Below are positions 1 through 6,162 of a stretch of 7,951 nt of DNA, piece by piece. Position 1 is the first letter of the stretch. Each line of letters starts with the position of its first letter. The stretch is from Oscillospiraceae bacterium. GTDB lineage: Bacteria > Bacillota > Clostridia > Oscillospirales > Acutalibacteraceae. The notes beneath the pieces are model-generated. The model searched no databases. It had not been told where the DNA came from and saw nothing but the letters and a program-made list of their open reading frames with translations. The position numbers were made by a program, and so were the translations under genes. The DNA lies in NCBI GenBank assembly GCA_021640185.1, contig JAJXDX010000077.1, positions 1-7,951 of the forward strand, in the 5' to 3' direction.

Positions 1-2
1 AG

Positions 3-659
3 CTTTGGGAGATCGTGTGCTACACACACGGCTGCGGCGTGACGCATATCGGCGGGCAGACGCTGCCGTTTAGGGCGGGGGACGTGTTCGTCATCCCGCC
101 GCGCGTCCCGCACGACGACCGGGCGGACGGCGGGTTTCGCAACCTGCACGTGCTGTGCGAGGACGGGGCGTTCCCGTTCTGCCGGCCGGTGTTTTTGCCG
201 GACGATGCCGACAGCGACATCCGCACCGTGATGCAGATGCTGCACCGCGCCTATCACCGCGGCGGGCAGCAGCCGCTGACGGAGAGCCTGTTCGACGTGC
301 TGTGCGGCTATCTGACCGCCTTGGGGGACGAGCCGGCACGCGACCGGTACGTGGCGTTTTTCCTGCGCGAGATGTGGGAGCATCTGTCCGATCCCGGCTA
401 TGCCCCGCGCGAAACGATCGCGCAGATCCCGCTCTGCGCCGACCGGTTCCGGCAGCGCTTCCGGCAGGAAACGGGGCAGACACCGCAGCAGTTCCTGCGC
501 GCGGCGCGCATCCGGCAGGCAAAACGGCTGCTGTGCCTGCGCGCCCGCTCCGGCCTGACGATCGGCGAGATCGCGCGGCTGTGCGGCTTTGCCGACAGCC
601 TGTATTTTTCGCGCGTTTTCCGGCAGGAAACCGGCGTTGCACCAAAGGACTGGAAATAA
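3..659 (+). CDS. AraC-family transcriptional regulator, 5' end missing
   Basis: This is the 3' part of a sugar- or effector-responsive AraC/XylS-type regulator. The frame is open from the window edge (LWEIV... before a GTG at 15), so the true start lies outside and 218 residues are visible; full-length members are usually near 280. The visible N-terminal part is the end of a cupin-like sensing domain, with a G-GQTLPFRAGDVFVIPPRVPH stretch. The C-terminal 80 or so residues form the paired helix-turn-helix domain. Helices in the first unit include RFRQRFRQETGQTPQQFL, and the second has IGEIARLCGFADSLYFSRVF followed by a terminal APKDWK. The ligand and targets cannot be told from sequence. It is convergent with the HNH gene and ends 11 bases before a hairpin terminator. 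Family assignment is firm; its role is unknown. Confidence 0.93.
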   Translation, partial: LWEIVCYTHGCGVTHIGGQTLPFRAGDVFVIPPRVPHDDRADGGFRNLHVLCEDGAFPFCRPVFLPDDADSDIRTVMQMLHRAYHRGGQQPLTESLFDVLCGYLTALGDEPARDRYVAFFLREMWEHLSDPGYAPRETIAQIPLCADRFRQRFRQETGQTPQQFLRAARIRQAKRLLCLRARSGLTIGEIARLCGFADSLYFSRVFRQETGVAPKDWK

Positions 660-669
660 AAACGAAAAC

Positions 670-699
670 GCCCGCCGTGTGCGAAAGCACACGGCGGGC
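670..699. terminator. Bidirectional hairpin terminator between AraC and HNH genes
   Basis: Perfect 13-bp stem (left arm GCCCGCCGTGTGC) with a 4-base loop, GAAA on the plus strand. On the plus strand it is preceded by an A-rich run (658-668) and followed by GCGTTATTT, a modest T-tract. On the minus strand it is followed by GTTTTCGTTTTTATTT, which is a better tract, so it probably ends HNH transcripts as well as AraC transcripts. The same 30-base hairpin occurs in reverse-complement orientation at 3130-3159. Confidence 0.85.
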
Positions 700-728
700 A
701 GCGTTATTTGCGGGGGGTGGCCTGTCCG

Positions 729-1040
729 TCAGCCTTCTTCGATCCGGTAGCCCGTGCGTTTCCCGCGGATACGCACGGCGCGGAACGTGCGGCCGTTCGT
801 CCGCCAGCTCGGGAAGCGATCCGCTTTTTCGGCGTTGGTATCGCGATGGCAAATGACGATGTTCTCCGGCACGTCGCTCCCGCCTTGCGAGAGCGGCCGG
901 ATGTGGTCGACCGTGGGATGGTAGGCGCTGTGCGGATCGCCGCACGCGGCCTTTTTCATCAGCCGACCGGCATAGTCATAGACCTGCTGCTTACTGCCGA
1001 ACGTCCGCTCCCACAGTTCGGCGCAGCTGTACTTCGACAT
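729..1040 (-). CDS. Small HNH endonuclease-like protein
   Basis: A 103-aa protein with a compact HNH (beta-beta-alpha metal) nuclease core. The motif runs VDHIRPLSQGG-D-PEN-VICHRDTNAEK. The likely metal and catalytic residues are D45/H46, N60 and H65, with N69 and K72 in the expected following helix. No paired CxxC zinc ligands are visible (Cys at 5, 33 and 64 only), and no second domain. The start is placed at the ATG at 1040 because GGAGG (1049-1053) lies 8 bases upstream; the frame stays open upstream, but that stretch is promoter and repeat sequence. It lies 148 bases downstream of the AAA ATPase gene on the same strand, an order like ptuA-ptuB of Septu defence systems, though PtuB proteins are generally larger. 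It may instead be an independent stand-alone HNH protein. The HNH family call is secure; the substrate and the partnership are inferred. Confidence 0.88.
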   Translation of the reverse strand: MSKYSCAELWERTFGSKQQVYDYAGRLMKKAACGDPHSAYHPTVDHIRPLSQGGSDVPENIVICHRDTNAEKADRFPSWRTNGRTFRAVRIRGKRTGYRIEEG

Positions 1041-1048
1041 TTCGAATA

Positions 1049-1100
1049 CCTCCTTTCGTTTGGGTCTGCCGTCAGTATAGCAGACCCGCACGAAAGGGGG
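1049..1100 (-). promoter_or_regulatory. Inverted repeat that could mask the HNH ribosome binding site
   Basis: Two 21-base arms (1049-1069 and 1080-1100) around a 10-base loop. In minus-strand RNA, 18 of 21 positions are Watson-Crick pairs. The inner 8 bp are perfect (GGGTCTGC/GCAGACCC), followed by two mismatches, seven more pairs (CTTTCGT/ACGAAAG), and an outer part that pairs the GGAGG ribosome binding site with CCCCC, with one mismatch. The -10 box of the local promoter (TATACT, minus strand) is inside the loop. RNA started there would lack the masking arm, whereas RNA reading in from upstream would contain the whole hairpin. Confidence 0.6.
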
Positions 1101-1102
1101 AA
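1074..1102 (-). promoter_or_regulatory. Likely promoter of the HNH gene
   Basis: Read on the minus strand, the -10 box is TATACT (1074-1079) and the -35 region is TTCCCC (1097-1102), weak, with a 17-base spacer. The -10 is flanked by GGTCTGC and GCAGACC arms, suggesting a repressor or activator site. A start near 1067 gives a leader of about 27 bases ending in the GGAGG ribosome binding site. The poor -35 suggests low or activator-dependent expression. Confidence 0.55.
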
Positions 1103-1137
1103 GAGTACAGCTGCACCCCCGTTCGAGGTCTGCCGTC

Positions 1138-1166
1138 AATATATCGAACCCACACGAAACGAGGAA
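1138..1166 (-). promoter_or_regulatory. Possible second, upstream promoter in repeat copy 2
   Basis: At the position equivalent to the HNH promoter, copy 2 has TATATT (1138-1143, minus strand), a 17-base spacer and TTCCTC (1161-1166). Only the downstream arm, GCAGACC, is kept; the upstream arm has become GGTTCGA. It may be a decayed or weaker duplicate. RNA from here would carry the masking hairpin over the HNH ribosome binding site. Confidence 0.3.
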
Positions 1167-1188
1167 CGGGTACAGCTGTACCTCCGTT

Positions 1189-3012
1189 TTATCTAAACAA
1201 GTCGGAAAGCGGCATGCCGAGCGCGGTCGCCGCGCGGATCACATTTTCGAATTTCGGTGCGCGTTTTTTCTTTTTGCTCCCGGAATGCCAAGACTTGATC
1301 GTTCCGGGAGAAAGCAGCGTCCTTTTCGCAGCGACCTCTACGTTTTTGAACTTTTTCATCAGCTCATCATAACAGCGGTGCGCCACGCCCTCGGCATCGC
1401 GGTTATATCGGTCGACCAGCTCCTGCAGCGAAAAGACATCGTCGCCGTCACAGCCGATCTGCGCCCGCAGGGCGGCCATCTGCTCCTCGTCCCCGATCGC
1501 CGCCACCGCCGTACCGCCGTCCGTCATCGTGACGAACCGCACGCAGTGCTGCTCATCCGGGATCAGATACGGGCTGTGGGTGGTAAAGACCACCTCGACC
1601 CCGGCCTTTTTCAGCGCACACAGTTCTTCCCGCACTGCTTTTTGCGCCAAAGGATGGAGCGCCGCGGCCGGTTCGTCGATCAAAAACAGGTCGCCCCGAG
1701 AAAGCGTGCTCTTCATCAGCAAAAACGTGAAATACCAGCGCCTGCCCGCGCTCGTCTCGTTGAGAGGGACGGTGTCGCCGGTGTTCTCGTGCAAGAGGAT
1801 CGAAAGCCCGCCCTGCGCGGTGCGCTCGACCGTGATGTCCCTGATCATCCCCTGCTCGAACGGCGGCTGCACGCTGCGCAGATACGCCGCGAACGCGTCG
1901 ATGTCCTCGTCGGAGAGCGGCGGCATCTCTCCTTTGGCCAGCTGCCGGAGCCTTTCTTCCCGGTCATCGCCCTGATGGACCTGCTGAAGGTACGCCGTCA
2001 AGATCGTGCGCGACGCGTCCCGCGCGTCGAACAGCTGACGGCCTTCATTCTCTTTGAAGATGACGGCGCTGTTCTCGCTGCGCAAAAACAGGCATCGGCG
2101 GCCGATGGCCGCCCGGATCCGGCAAACGAGCGGACACAGCGCGCCGTCGCCGGAAAACGTCGTCTGCTCGTTCGTCAGCGCCGCGCGCAGGCCGTTCATC
2201 CGCTGCGCGAGCGCGCCCCACTGCTCGTCGATCGCGGCACAGGCCGCTGCCGTCTTTTGGTTGATCCGGGCGATCTGCCGCCGAAGGTTCTTCCGGTCGA
2301 CGGTGACATACCGCTTTTCGAACGCGGCCAGCTGCGGCTCGACATACGTCAGCCGAAACGGCTGCACCGCCGCATCGAGCATCCCGAAAAACGCGTCGAG
2401 CCCCGCGAGCGAGAACGCATCTTCCTCGTCGGAAAAGCTGCGCTGCACCGCATCCGCCAGCCGGCGGGCAAGATCCAGTTTGCACCCAAGACGAAGGCGC
2501 AGCGCGCCGTAGTTCGTCGACAGGCTGCGATGGTCGGTGGCCGCGAAGCAATGCACGGGATCGATCTCGTCATCGCCGCCGACGATGGCGGCCAGCTGCC
2601 GCTCGTAACTGTCGAGCGCGCGCGCAAGCGCGTTTGCCTGTGCGGTCATCGCGTCCAGTTCTTCGCGCAAAAGGCCGGTCAGTTCCTTCGAGCAGATCTG
2701 ACCGATCCGGCCGTCCGCACCGGCGCGGACCGTGATCGGTATCTCATCCGGCAGATCCGTTCGGCCGGGAAAAAGTTCGGCCAGATCTTTCGTCGACAAC
2801 AAAAGCTCCGCCGTCCAGCCCTGCGGGCCTTCACCGTGCGGGGAAAGCCCGTTTTGGGCGTTTTGGGTGATCCATTCCAGTGCGCTTAGGATATTCGTTT
2901 TGCCGCTGCCGTTTTTGCCGACCAATACGGTCGGCAGATCCCGACAAAAGTCGATCCGGACCGGCTCCTTGATCGAGCGATACCCTTCCGGCGTTATGGC
3001 GACCAGTCGCAT
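1189..3012 (-). CDS. AAA/ABC-type ATPase with C-terminal HTH domain (Septu PtuA-like candidate)
   Basis: A 607-aa cytoplasmic ATPase of the SMC/OLD-like ABC superfamily (AAA_15/AAA_21 type). In order: an N-terminal strand and Walker A GKNGSGKT (32-39); a helical insertion with probable coiled coil (about 110-145 and 225-285); a signature-like NETSAGRRW (418-426); Walker B LFLIDEP (442-448) with a following ALHP D-loop; and an H-loop TTHSPYLIP (477-485). The last 60 or so residues resemble a Cro/cI-type helix-turn-helix, with LLSPGTIKSWHSG then FENVIRAATALGMPLSDLF. There is no room for a TOPRIM nuclease domain after the ATPase, so it is not a GajA/OLD nuclease. The start is the ATG at 3012, with AGGAGG 7 bases upstream (3020-3025). 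An in-frame ATG at 3066 overlaps the -10 region and is rejected. ATPase plus downstream HNH recalls Septu PtuA-PtuB; a defence role is inferred. Confidence 0.85.
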   Translation of the reverse strand: MRLVAITPEGYRSIKEPVRIDFCRDLPTVLVGKNGSGKTNILSALEWITQNAQNGLSPHGEGPQGWTAELLLSTKDLAELFPGRTDLPDEIPITVRAGADGRIGQICSKELTGLLREELDAMTAQANALARALDSYERQLAAIVGGDDEIDPVHCFAATDHRSLSTNYGALRLRLGCKLDLARRLADAVQRSFSDEEDAFSLAGLDAFFGMLDAAVQPFRLTYVEPQLAAFEKRYVTVDRKNLRRQIARINQKTAAACAAIDEQWGALAQRMNGLRAALTNEQTTFSGDGALCPLVCRIRAAIGRRCLFLRSENSAVIFKENEGRQLFDARDASRTILTAYLQQVHQGDDREERLRQLAKGEMPPLSDEDIDAFAAYLRSVQPPFEQGMIRDITVERTAQGGLSILLHENTGDTVPLNETSAGRRWYFTFLLMKSTLSRGDLFLIDEPAAALHPLAQKAVREELCALKKAGVEVVFTTHSPYLIPDEQHCVRFVTMTDGGTAVAAIGDEEQMAALRAQIGCDGDDVFSLQELVDRYNRDAEGVAHRCYDELMKKFKNVEVAAKRTLLSPGTIKSWHSGSKKKKRAPKFENVIRAATALGMPLSDLFR

Positions 3013-3036
3013 GACGCTCCCTCCTTTTCGCAGCTT

Positions 3037-3077
3037 CGTCTGCCGCATCCGATCCCATCTTATCACGGCGGCAGACG
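3037..3077. promoter_or_regulatory. Candidate operator: inverted repeat flanking the ATPase -10 box
   Basis: Perfect 9-bp arms, CGTCTGCCG (3037-3045) and CGGCAGACG (3069-3077), lie on either side of the -10 box and the expected start site. The same core, GTCTGC/GCAGAC, flanks the HNH -10 box at 1063-1086 with closer spacing (10 bases between cores rather than 27). The downstream halves match further: CGGCAGAC, a short gap, then CGAAA leading into the ribosome binding site in both genes. Confidence 0.55.
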
Positions 3078-3085
3078 GCTGTCAA
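3057..3085 (-). promoter_or_regulatory. Vegetative promoter of the ATPase gene
   Basis: On the minus strand, a consensus -35 TTGACA (3080-3085), a 17-base spacer and a -10 TAAGAT (3057-3062) with an upstream TG giving an extended -10 (TGATAAGAT). A start near 3050 gives a leader of about 40 bases before the ATG at 3012. It is much stronger on paper than the HNH promoter. Confidence 0.8.
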
Positions 3086-3093
3086 CGGCCACT

Positions 3094-3114
3094 GAGCATA
3101 GCTCAGCTATGCTC
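3094..3114. promoter_or_regulatory. Perfect 21-bp palindrome upstream of the ATPase promoter
   Basis: Arms GAGCATAGCT and AGCTATGCTC around a single central base, 8 bases upstream of the ATPase -35 box. There is no T-tract on either side, so it fits an operator better than a terminator. It shares an AGCT-rich centre with the GGTACAGCTGTACC palindrome upstream of the HNH gene, but similarity outside the core is weak. Confidence 0.5.
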
Positions 3115-3129
3115 GGCAAAATCGAAACC

Positions 3130-3159
3130 GCCCGCCGTGTGCTTTCGCACACGGCGGGC
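3130..3159 (-). terminator. Hairpin terminator after pflA
   Basis: Perfect 13-bp stem with a 4-base loop, 22 bases after the pflA stop codon. In the pflA direction it is followed by GGTTTCGATTTT, and in the opposite direction by AGGTTCGTTTTT. Stem and loop are the exact reverse complement of the hairpin at 670-699. It should separate the pfl operon from the ATPase gene, which lies on the same strand just downstream. Confidence 0.8.
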
Positions 3160-3180
3160 AGGTTCGTTTTTGTGGAAAGA

Positions 3181-3906
3181 TCAATTTTCGAGCAGCACGG
3201 CGCGCAGAGCGTCCAAACGCTGCGGCGAAAGCTCCGGCGTGTCGCGCAGGGGGAAGGGCAGACCGAGGCGGTCGTATTTTTCGGTGCACAGCTTGCGGAA
3301 GGGGAGCAGCTCCACTTCCTCCACGCAGGGGTGCGCCGCCGCCAGACGGGCCAGTGTGCGCACGCCGTCCGGATCGTCGCTCAGGCCGGGGATGACGACC
3401 TGCCGCAGCCGCGTGGGGATCCGGCGGCGGTCGAGCTCCCGCAAAAAGGCGAGCGGCGCGTCCATCGGGCAGCCGACGTGCGCGCGATAGCCCTCGTCAG
3501 TCGGGTATTTGATGTCCAGCAGGCAGAGGTCCGTGTGATCGAGCACGGCGAATGCCTGCGGCGAGGTCACGCAGCCGCTGGTGTCCAGACAGGTGTGCAG
3601 CCCCTCCGCATGACACAGCGCAAAAAACGCCGCCGAGAACGCGGGCTGCAGCAGCGGCTCGCCGCCCGAGAGGGTCACGCCGCCGCCGCGGTCGTAATAG
3701 CTGCGGTAGCGCAGCGCGGCGGCGGAGAGCGCCGCGGCGGTGGTCGGTTTTCCGCCGGACGGATCCCACGTTTCCGGATTGTGGCAGCAGGCGCAGCGCA
3801 GCGGGCAGCCCTGCAAAAACGCGACGAAGCGGATGCCCGGCCCGTCGAGCGTGCCGAAGGTCTGCACCGCGGAGATGCGCCCGGCGGTGTCGGCCGCCGG
3901 GGTCAT
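3181..3906 (-). CDS. pflA: Pyruvate formate-lyase activating enzyme (radical SAM)
   Basis: A 241-aa glycyl-radical enzyme activase. It uses a [4Fe-4S] cluster and S-adenosylmethionine to abstract a hydrogen from the glycyl loop of PflB. The cluster motif CX3CX2C is C34, C38 and C41 (GCPLRCACCHNPETW), with an additional Cys at 40 where tyrosine is common. Other motifs are the early QTFGTLDGPGIRFVAFLQGC region, GGEP at 81-84 (SAM binding), DTSG at 108-111 and LLDIKYPT around 129-136. Length fits the family (about 240-250), and no extra ferredoxin-like insert is present. The ATG at 3906 overlaps the pflB stop in ATGA, with only a weak GGGG upstream, so translation is probably coupled to pflB. 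Start and function are well supported; the substrate is inferred from the adjacent pflB. Confidence 0.96.
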   Translation of the reverse strand: MTPAADTAGRISAVQTFGTLDGPGIRFVAFLQGCPLRCACCHNPETWDPSGGKPTTAAALSAAALRYRSYYDRGGGVTLSGGEPLLQPAFSAAFFALCHAEGLHTCLDTSGCVTSPQAFAVLDHTDLCLLDIKYPTDEGYRAHVGCPMDAPLAFLRELDRRRIPTRLRQVVIPGLSDDPDGVRTLARLAAAHPCVEEVELLPFRKLCTEKYDRLGLPFPLRDTPELSPQRLDALRAVLLEN

Positions 3907-6137
3907 GCCAGCGCCCCGTGGAACGTGCGGCGGATGACCTCGCGCTGCTGCTCCCGCGTCAGCTTGTGGAAATCGACGGCGTAGCCCGATACGCGGATCG
4001 TCAGGTTCGGGTACGCGTCGGGATCCTCGTAGGCGCGGATCAGCGTTTCGCGGTCGAGGACGTTGACGTTGAGGTGGTGTGCGCCCTGCGCGAAATAACC
4101 GTCGAGCAGCGCCGTCAGGTTCGCCGTGCGCTCGTCCGACGTGCGGCCGAGCGCATCCGGCACGATCGAGAACGTGTTGGAGATGCCGTCGCGGCAATCG
4201 TCGTAGCCGATCTTCGCCACCGAGGCGAGCGAGGCGAGCGCGCCGCGCTCCTCGCGCCCGTGCATGGGGTTCGCGCCCGGCGCGAACGGTTCGCCTGCCG
4301 CACGGCCGTCCGGCGTCGCGCCGGTGTTTTTGCCGTAGACGACGTTGGAGGTGATCGTGAGCACCGACAGCGTATGCTCCGCGCCGCGGTAGGCCGGGGT
4401 GCGGCGCAGCGCCGCGATCATGCGGCGGCACAGCGCGGCGGCGATGCCGTCCACCCGGTCGTCGTCGTTGCCGAAACGGGGATAGTCGCCCGCCGTATCG
4501 AACCCGACGATGTGCCCGTCGGCATCGCGCTGCGGCCGCACCGTGCCGTAGCGGATCGCGGAGAGCGAATCCGCGATGACCGAAAGCCCCGCCACGCCGA
4601 AGGCCATAAAGCGGTGCACCGCCGTATCGTGCAGCGCCATCTGGCTTTTCTCGTAAGCGTATTTGTCGTGCATGTAGTGGATCACGTTCATCGTATCCAC
4701 ATACAGCCCGGCCAGCCACGTCATGTACTCGTCCAGCCGCGCGTCGACCGCGTCGAAGTCCAGCACCTCGCCGGGCAGCGGCCCGTGCTGCGGCCCCAGC
4801 CGGCGGCCGCTGTCCGGATCGAAGCCGCCGTTGATCGCCAAAAGGAGCAATTTCGGCAGGTTGCAGCGCGCGCCGAAGAACTGCATCTGCTTGCCCACGC
4901 GCATGGCGGACACGCAGCAGGCGATCGCGTAGTCGTCGCCGTACAGCGGGCGCATCAGATCGTCGTTTTCGTACTGGATGGCGTCCGTGTCGCAGGACAC
5001 GCGGGCGCAGAAGCGCTTGAAGCCCTCCGGCAGCGCCGTCGACCACAGCACGGTCAGGTTCGGCTCCGGCGCGGGGCCGAGCGTGTAGAGCGTATTGAGC
5101 ATCCGGAACGTCGTTTTCGTCACCAGCGTGCGGCCGTCCTCGCCCATGCCGCCAAGGCTTTCCGTGATCCACATCGGATCGCCGCCGAACAGTTCATTGT
5201 ACGCCGGGGTGCGCAGCTGGCGCGCCGCGCGCAGCTTGAGCACCATGTCGTCGATCAGCTCCTGCGCGCCGGCCTCGTCGAGCAGACCTGCGGCCATGTC
5301 CCGCGCAAGGTAGATGTCGAGGAACGTCGACACGCGCCCCAGCGACATCGCCGCGCCGTTTTGCTCCCGGATCGCGGCCAGATAGCCGAAATAGAGCCAC
5401 TGCACCGCCTCGCGCGCCGTGCGCGCCGGGCGGGAGATGTCGCAGCCGTAGGACGAGGCCATGGTCTTCATGTCTGCCAGCGCCGCCAGCTGAGCCGTCA
5501 GCTCCTCGCTCTGCCGGGTCGTTTCCTCGTCAAAATGCCGCCCGCAGAGCGCCGCTTTGTCGCGGCGCTTTTCCTCGATCAGCCGGTCGATGCCGTACAG
5601 CGCCACGCGGCGATAGTCGCCGATGATCCGCCCGCGCCCGTAGGCATCCGGCAAGCCGGTGATCAGGTGCGTGCTGCGCGCCGCGCGCATCTCGTCCGTA
5701 TAGGCGGCGAACACGCCGTCGTTATGCGTGGTGCGGAAACGGAACTGCTCCTCGAGCTTATCGTCCACCGTGCGGCCGTAGGCCGCGCACGCCTGACGCA
5801 CCATGCGCATCCCGCCGAAGGGGTTGATCCCCCGGCAAAGCGGGCGCGCCGTTTGCAGGCCGACGATGATGTCCCGCTCCCGGTCGATGTAGCCCGGCGG
5901 GTACGCCGTCACGGTGGACACCGTGTGCGTGTCGATGTCCAGCACACCGCCCGCCGCGCGCTCCTCGGCCAACAGGGCGCGGAACTCTTCGTTGACGGCT
6001 TGCGTGCGCGCCGTCGCGCCGGTCAAAAAGCGATCGTCACCGGTATACGGCGCGTAGTTTTTTTGAATAAAATCCCGGACATTGATGCTGTCCTGCCATT
6101 CGCCGCCCGTGAAGCCTGTCCATCCTTCGTATCTCAT
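3903..6137 (-). CDS. pflB: Formate C-acetyltransferase (pyruvate formate-lyase)
   Basis: A 744-aa glycyl-radical enzyme that converts pyruvate and CoA to acetyl-CoA and formate in anaerobic fermentation. The sequence has the paired active-site cysteines C407-C408 (YAIACCVSAMRVGKQ). It has the YGKNTGATPDGR and EPFAPGANPMHGRE segments, and the C-terminal glycyl-radical loop RVSGYAVDF with radical Gly718 near the end. The N-terminal FTGGEWQDSINVRDFIQKNY and YGRGRIIGDYRRVALYG are typical of true PFL rather than diol dehydratase-type relatives. Length matches the family (about 740-760). Two ATGs lie in tandem (6140 and 6137); the second is chosen because GGAGG then sits 7 bases upstream, and the difference is one residue. 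It is followed by pflA with a 4-base overlap. It is preceded by two candidate promoters in an AT-rich gap. Confidence 0.97.
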   Translation of the reverse strand: MRYEGWTGFTGGEWQDSINVRDFIQKNYAPYTGDDRFLTGATARTQAVNEEFRALLAEERAAGGVLDIDTHTVSTVTAYPPGYIDRERDIIVGLQTARPLCRGINPFGGMRMVRQACAAYGRTVDDKLEEQFRFRTTHNDGVFAAYTDEMRAARSTHLITGLPDAYGRGRIIGDYRRVALYGIDRLIEEKRRDKAALCGRHFDEETTRQSEELTAQLAALADMKTMASSYGCDISRPARTAREAVQWLYFGYLAAIREQNGAAMSLGRVSTFLDIYLARDMAAGLLDEAGAQELIDDMVLKLRAARQLRTPAYNELFGGDPMWITESLGGMGEDGRTLVTKTTFRMLNTLYTLGPAPEPNLTVLWSTALPEGFKRFCARVSCDTDAIQYENDDLMRPLYGDDYAIACCVSAMRVGKQMQFFGARCNLPKLLLLAINGGFDPDSGRRLGPQHGPLPGEVLDFDAVDARLDEYMTWLAGLYVDTMNVIHYMHDKYAYEKSQMALHDTAVHRFMAFGVAGLSVIADSLSAIRYGTVRPQRDADGHIVGFDTAGDYPRFGNDDDRVDGIAAALCRRMIAALRRTPAYRGAEHTLSVLTITSNVVYGKNTGATPDGRAAGEPFAPGANPMHGREERGALASLASVAKIGYDDCRDGISNTFSIVPDALGRTSDERTANLTALLDGYFAQGAHHLNVNVLDRETLIRAYEDPDAYPNLTIRVSGYAVDFHKLTREQQREVIRRTFHGALA

Positions 6138-6162
6138 CATTATCCCTCCACAGTTGCGTGTC

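Larger units (their letters stand above)
1063..1190. repeat. Two imperfect 64-bp tandem repeats between ATPase and HNH genes
   Basis: Copy 1 is 1063-1126 and copy 2 is 1127-1190, starting with the same GGTCTGCCGTCA. Shared blocks are CACGAAA, GTACAGCTG and a final CCGTT. Copy 2 has one extra base before GTACAGCTG. Each copy holds an AGCT-centred palindrome: perfect GGTACAGCTGTACC at 1169-1182 in copy 2, and one-mismatch GTACAGCTGCAC at 1105-1116 in copy 1. Each also has a -10-like box in the same place (TATACT or TATATT on the minus strand). The end of copy 2 overlaps the ATPase stop codon. The likely meaning is a duplicated promoter/operator unit; a structured RNA is a less likely alternative. 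Confidence 0.8.

Noticed and set aside
1041..1190. Type III toxin-antitoxin or retron RNA locus upstream of the HNH gene
   Set aside because: Only two imperfect 64-bp copies, no reverse transcriptase, and the downstream gene is an HNH protein rather than a ToxN-like RNase. The promoter/operator reading explains the repeats better.
1285..2889. 534-codon open frame on the plus strand opposite the ATPase
   Set aside because: Shadow of the ATPase gene; no ribosome binding site or recognisable domain. The minus-strand frame has all ATPase motifs in order.
3181..5172. pflA frame stays open far upstream, as if pflA were fused to a 420-residue N-terminal domain
   Set aside because: The extension is out-of-frame pflB sequence. 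The ATGA overlap at 3903-3906 gives a normal-length PflA.
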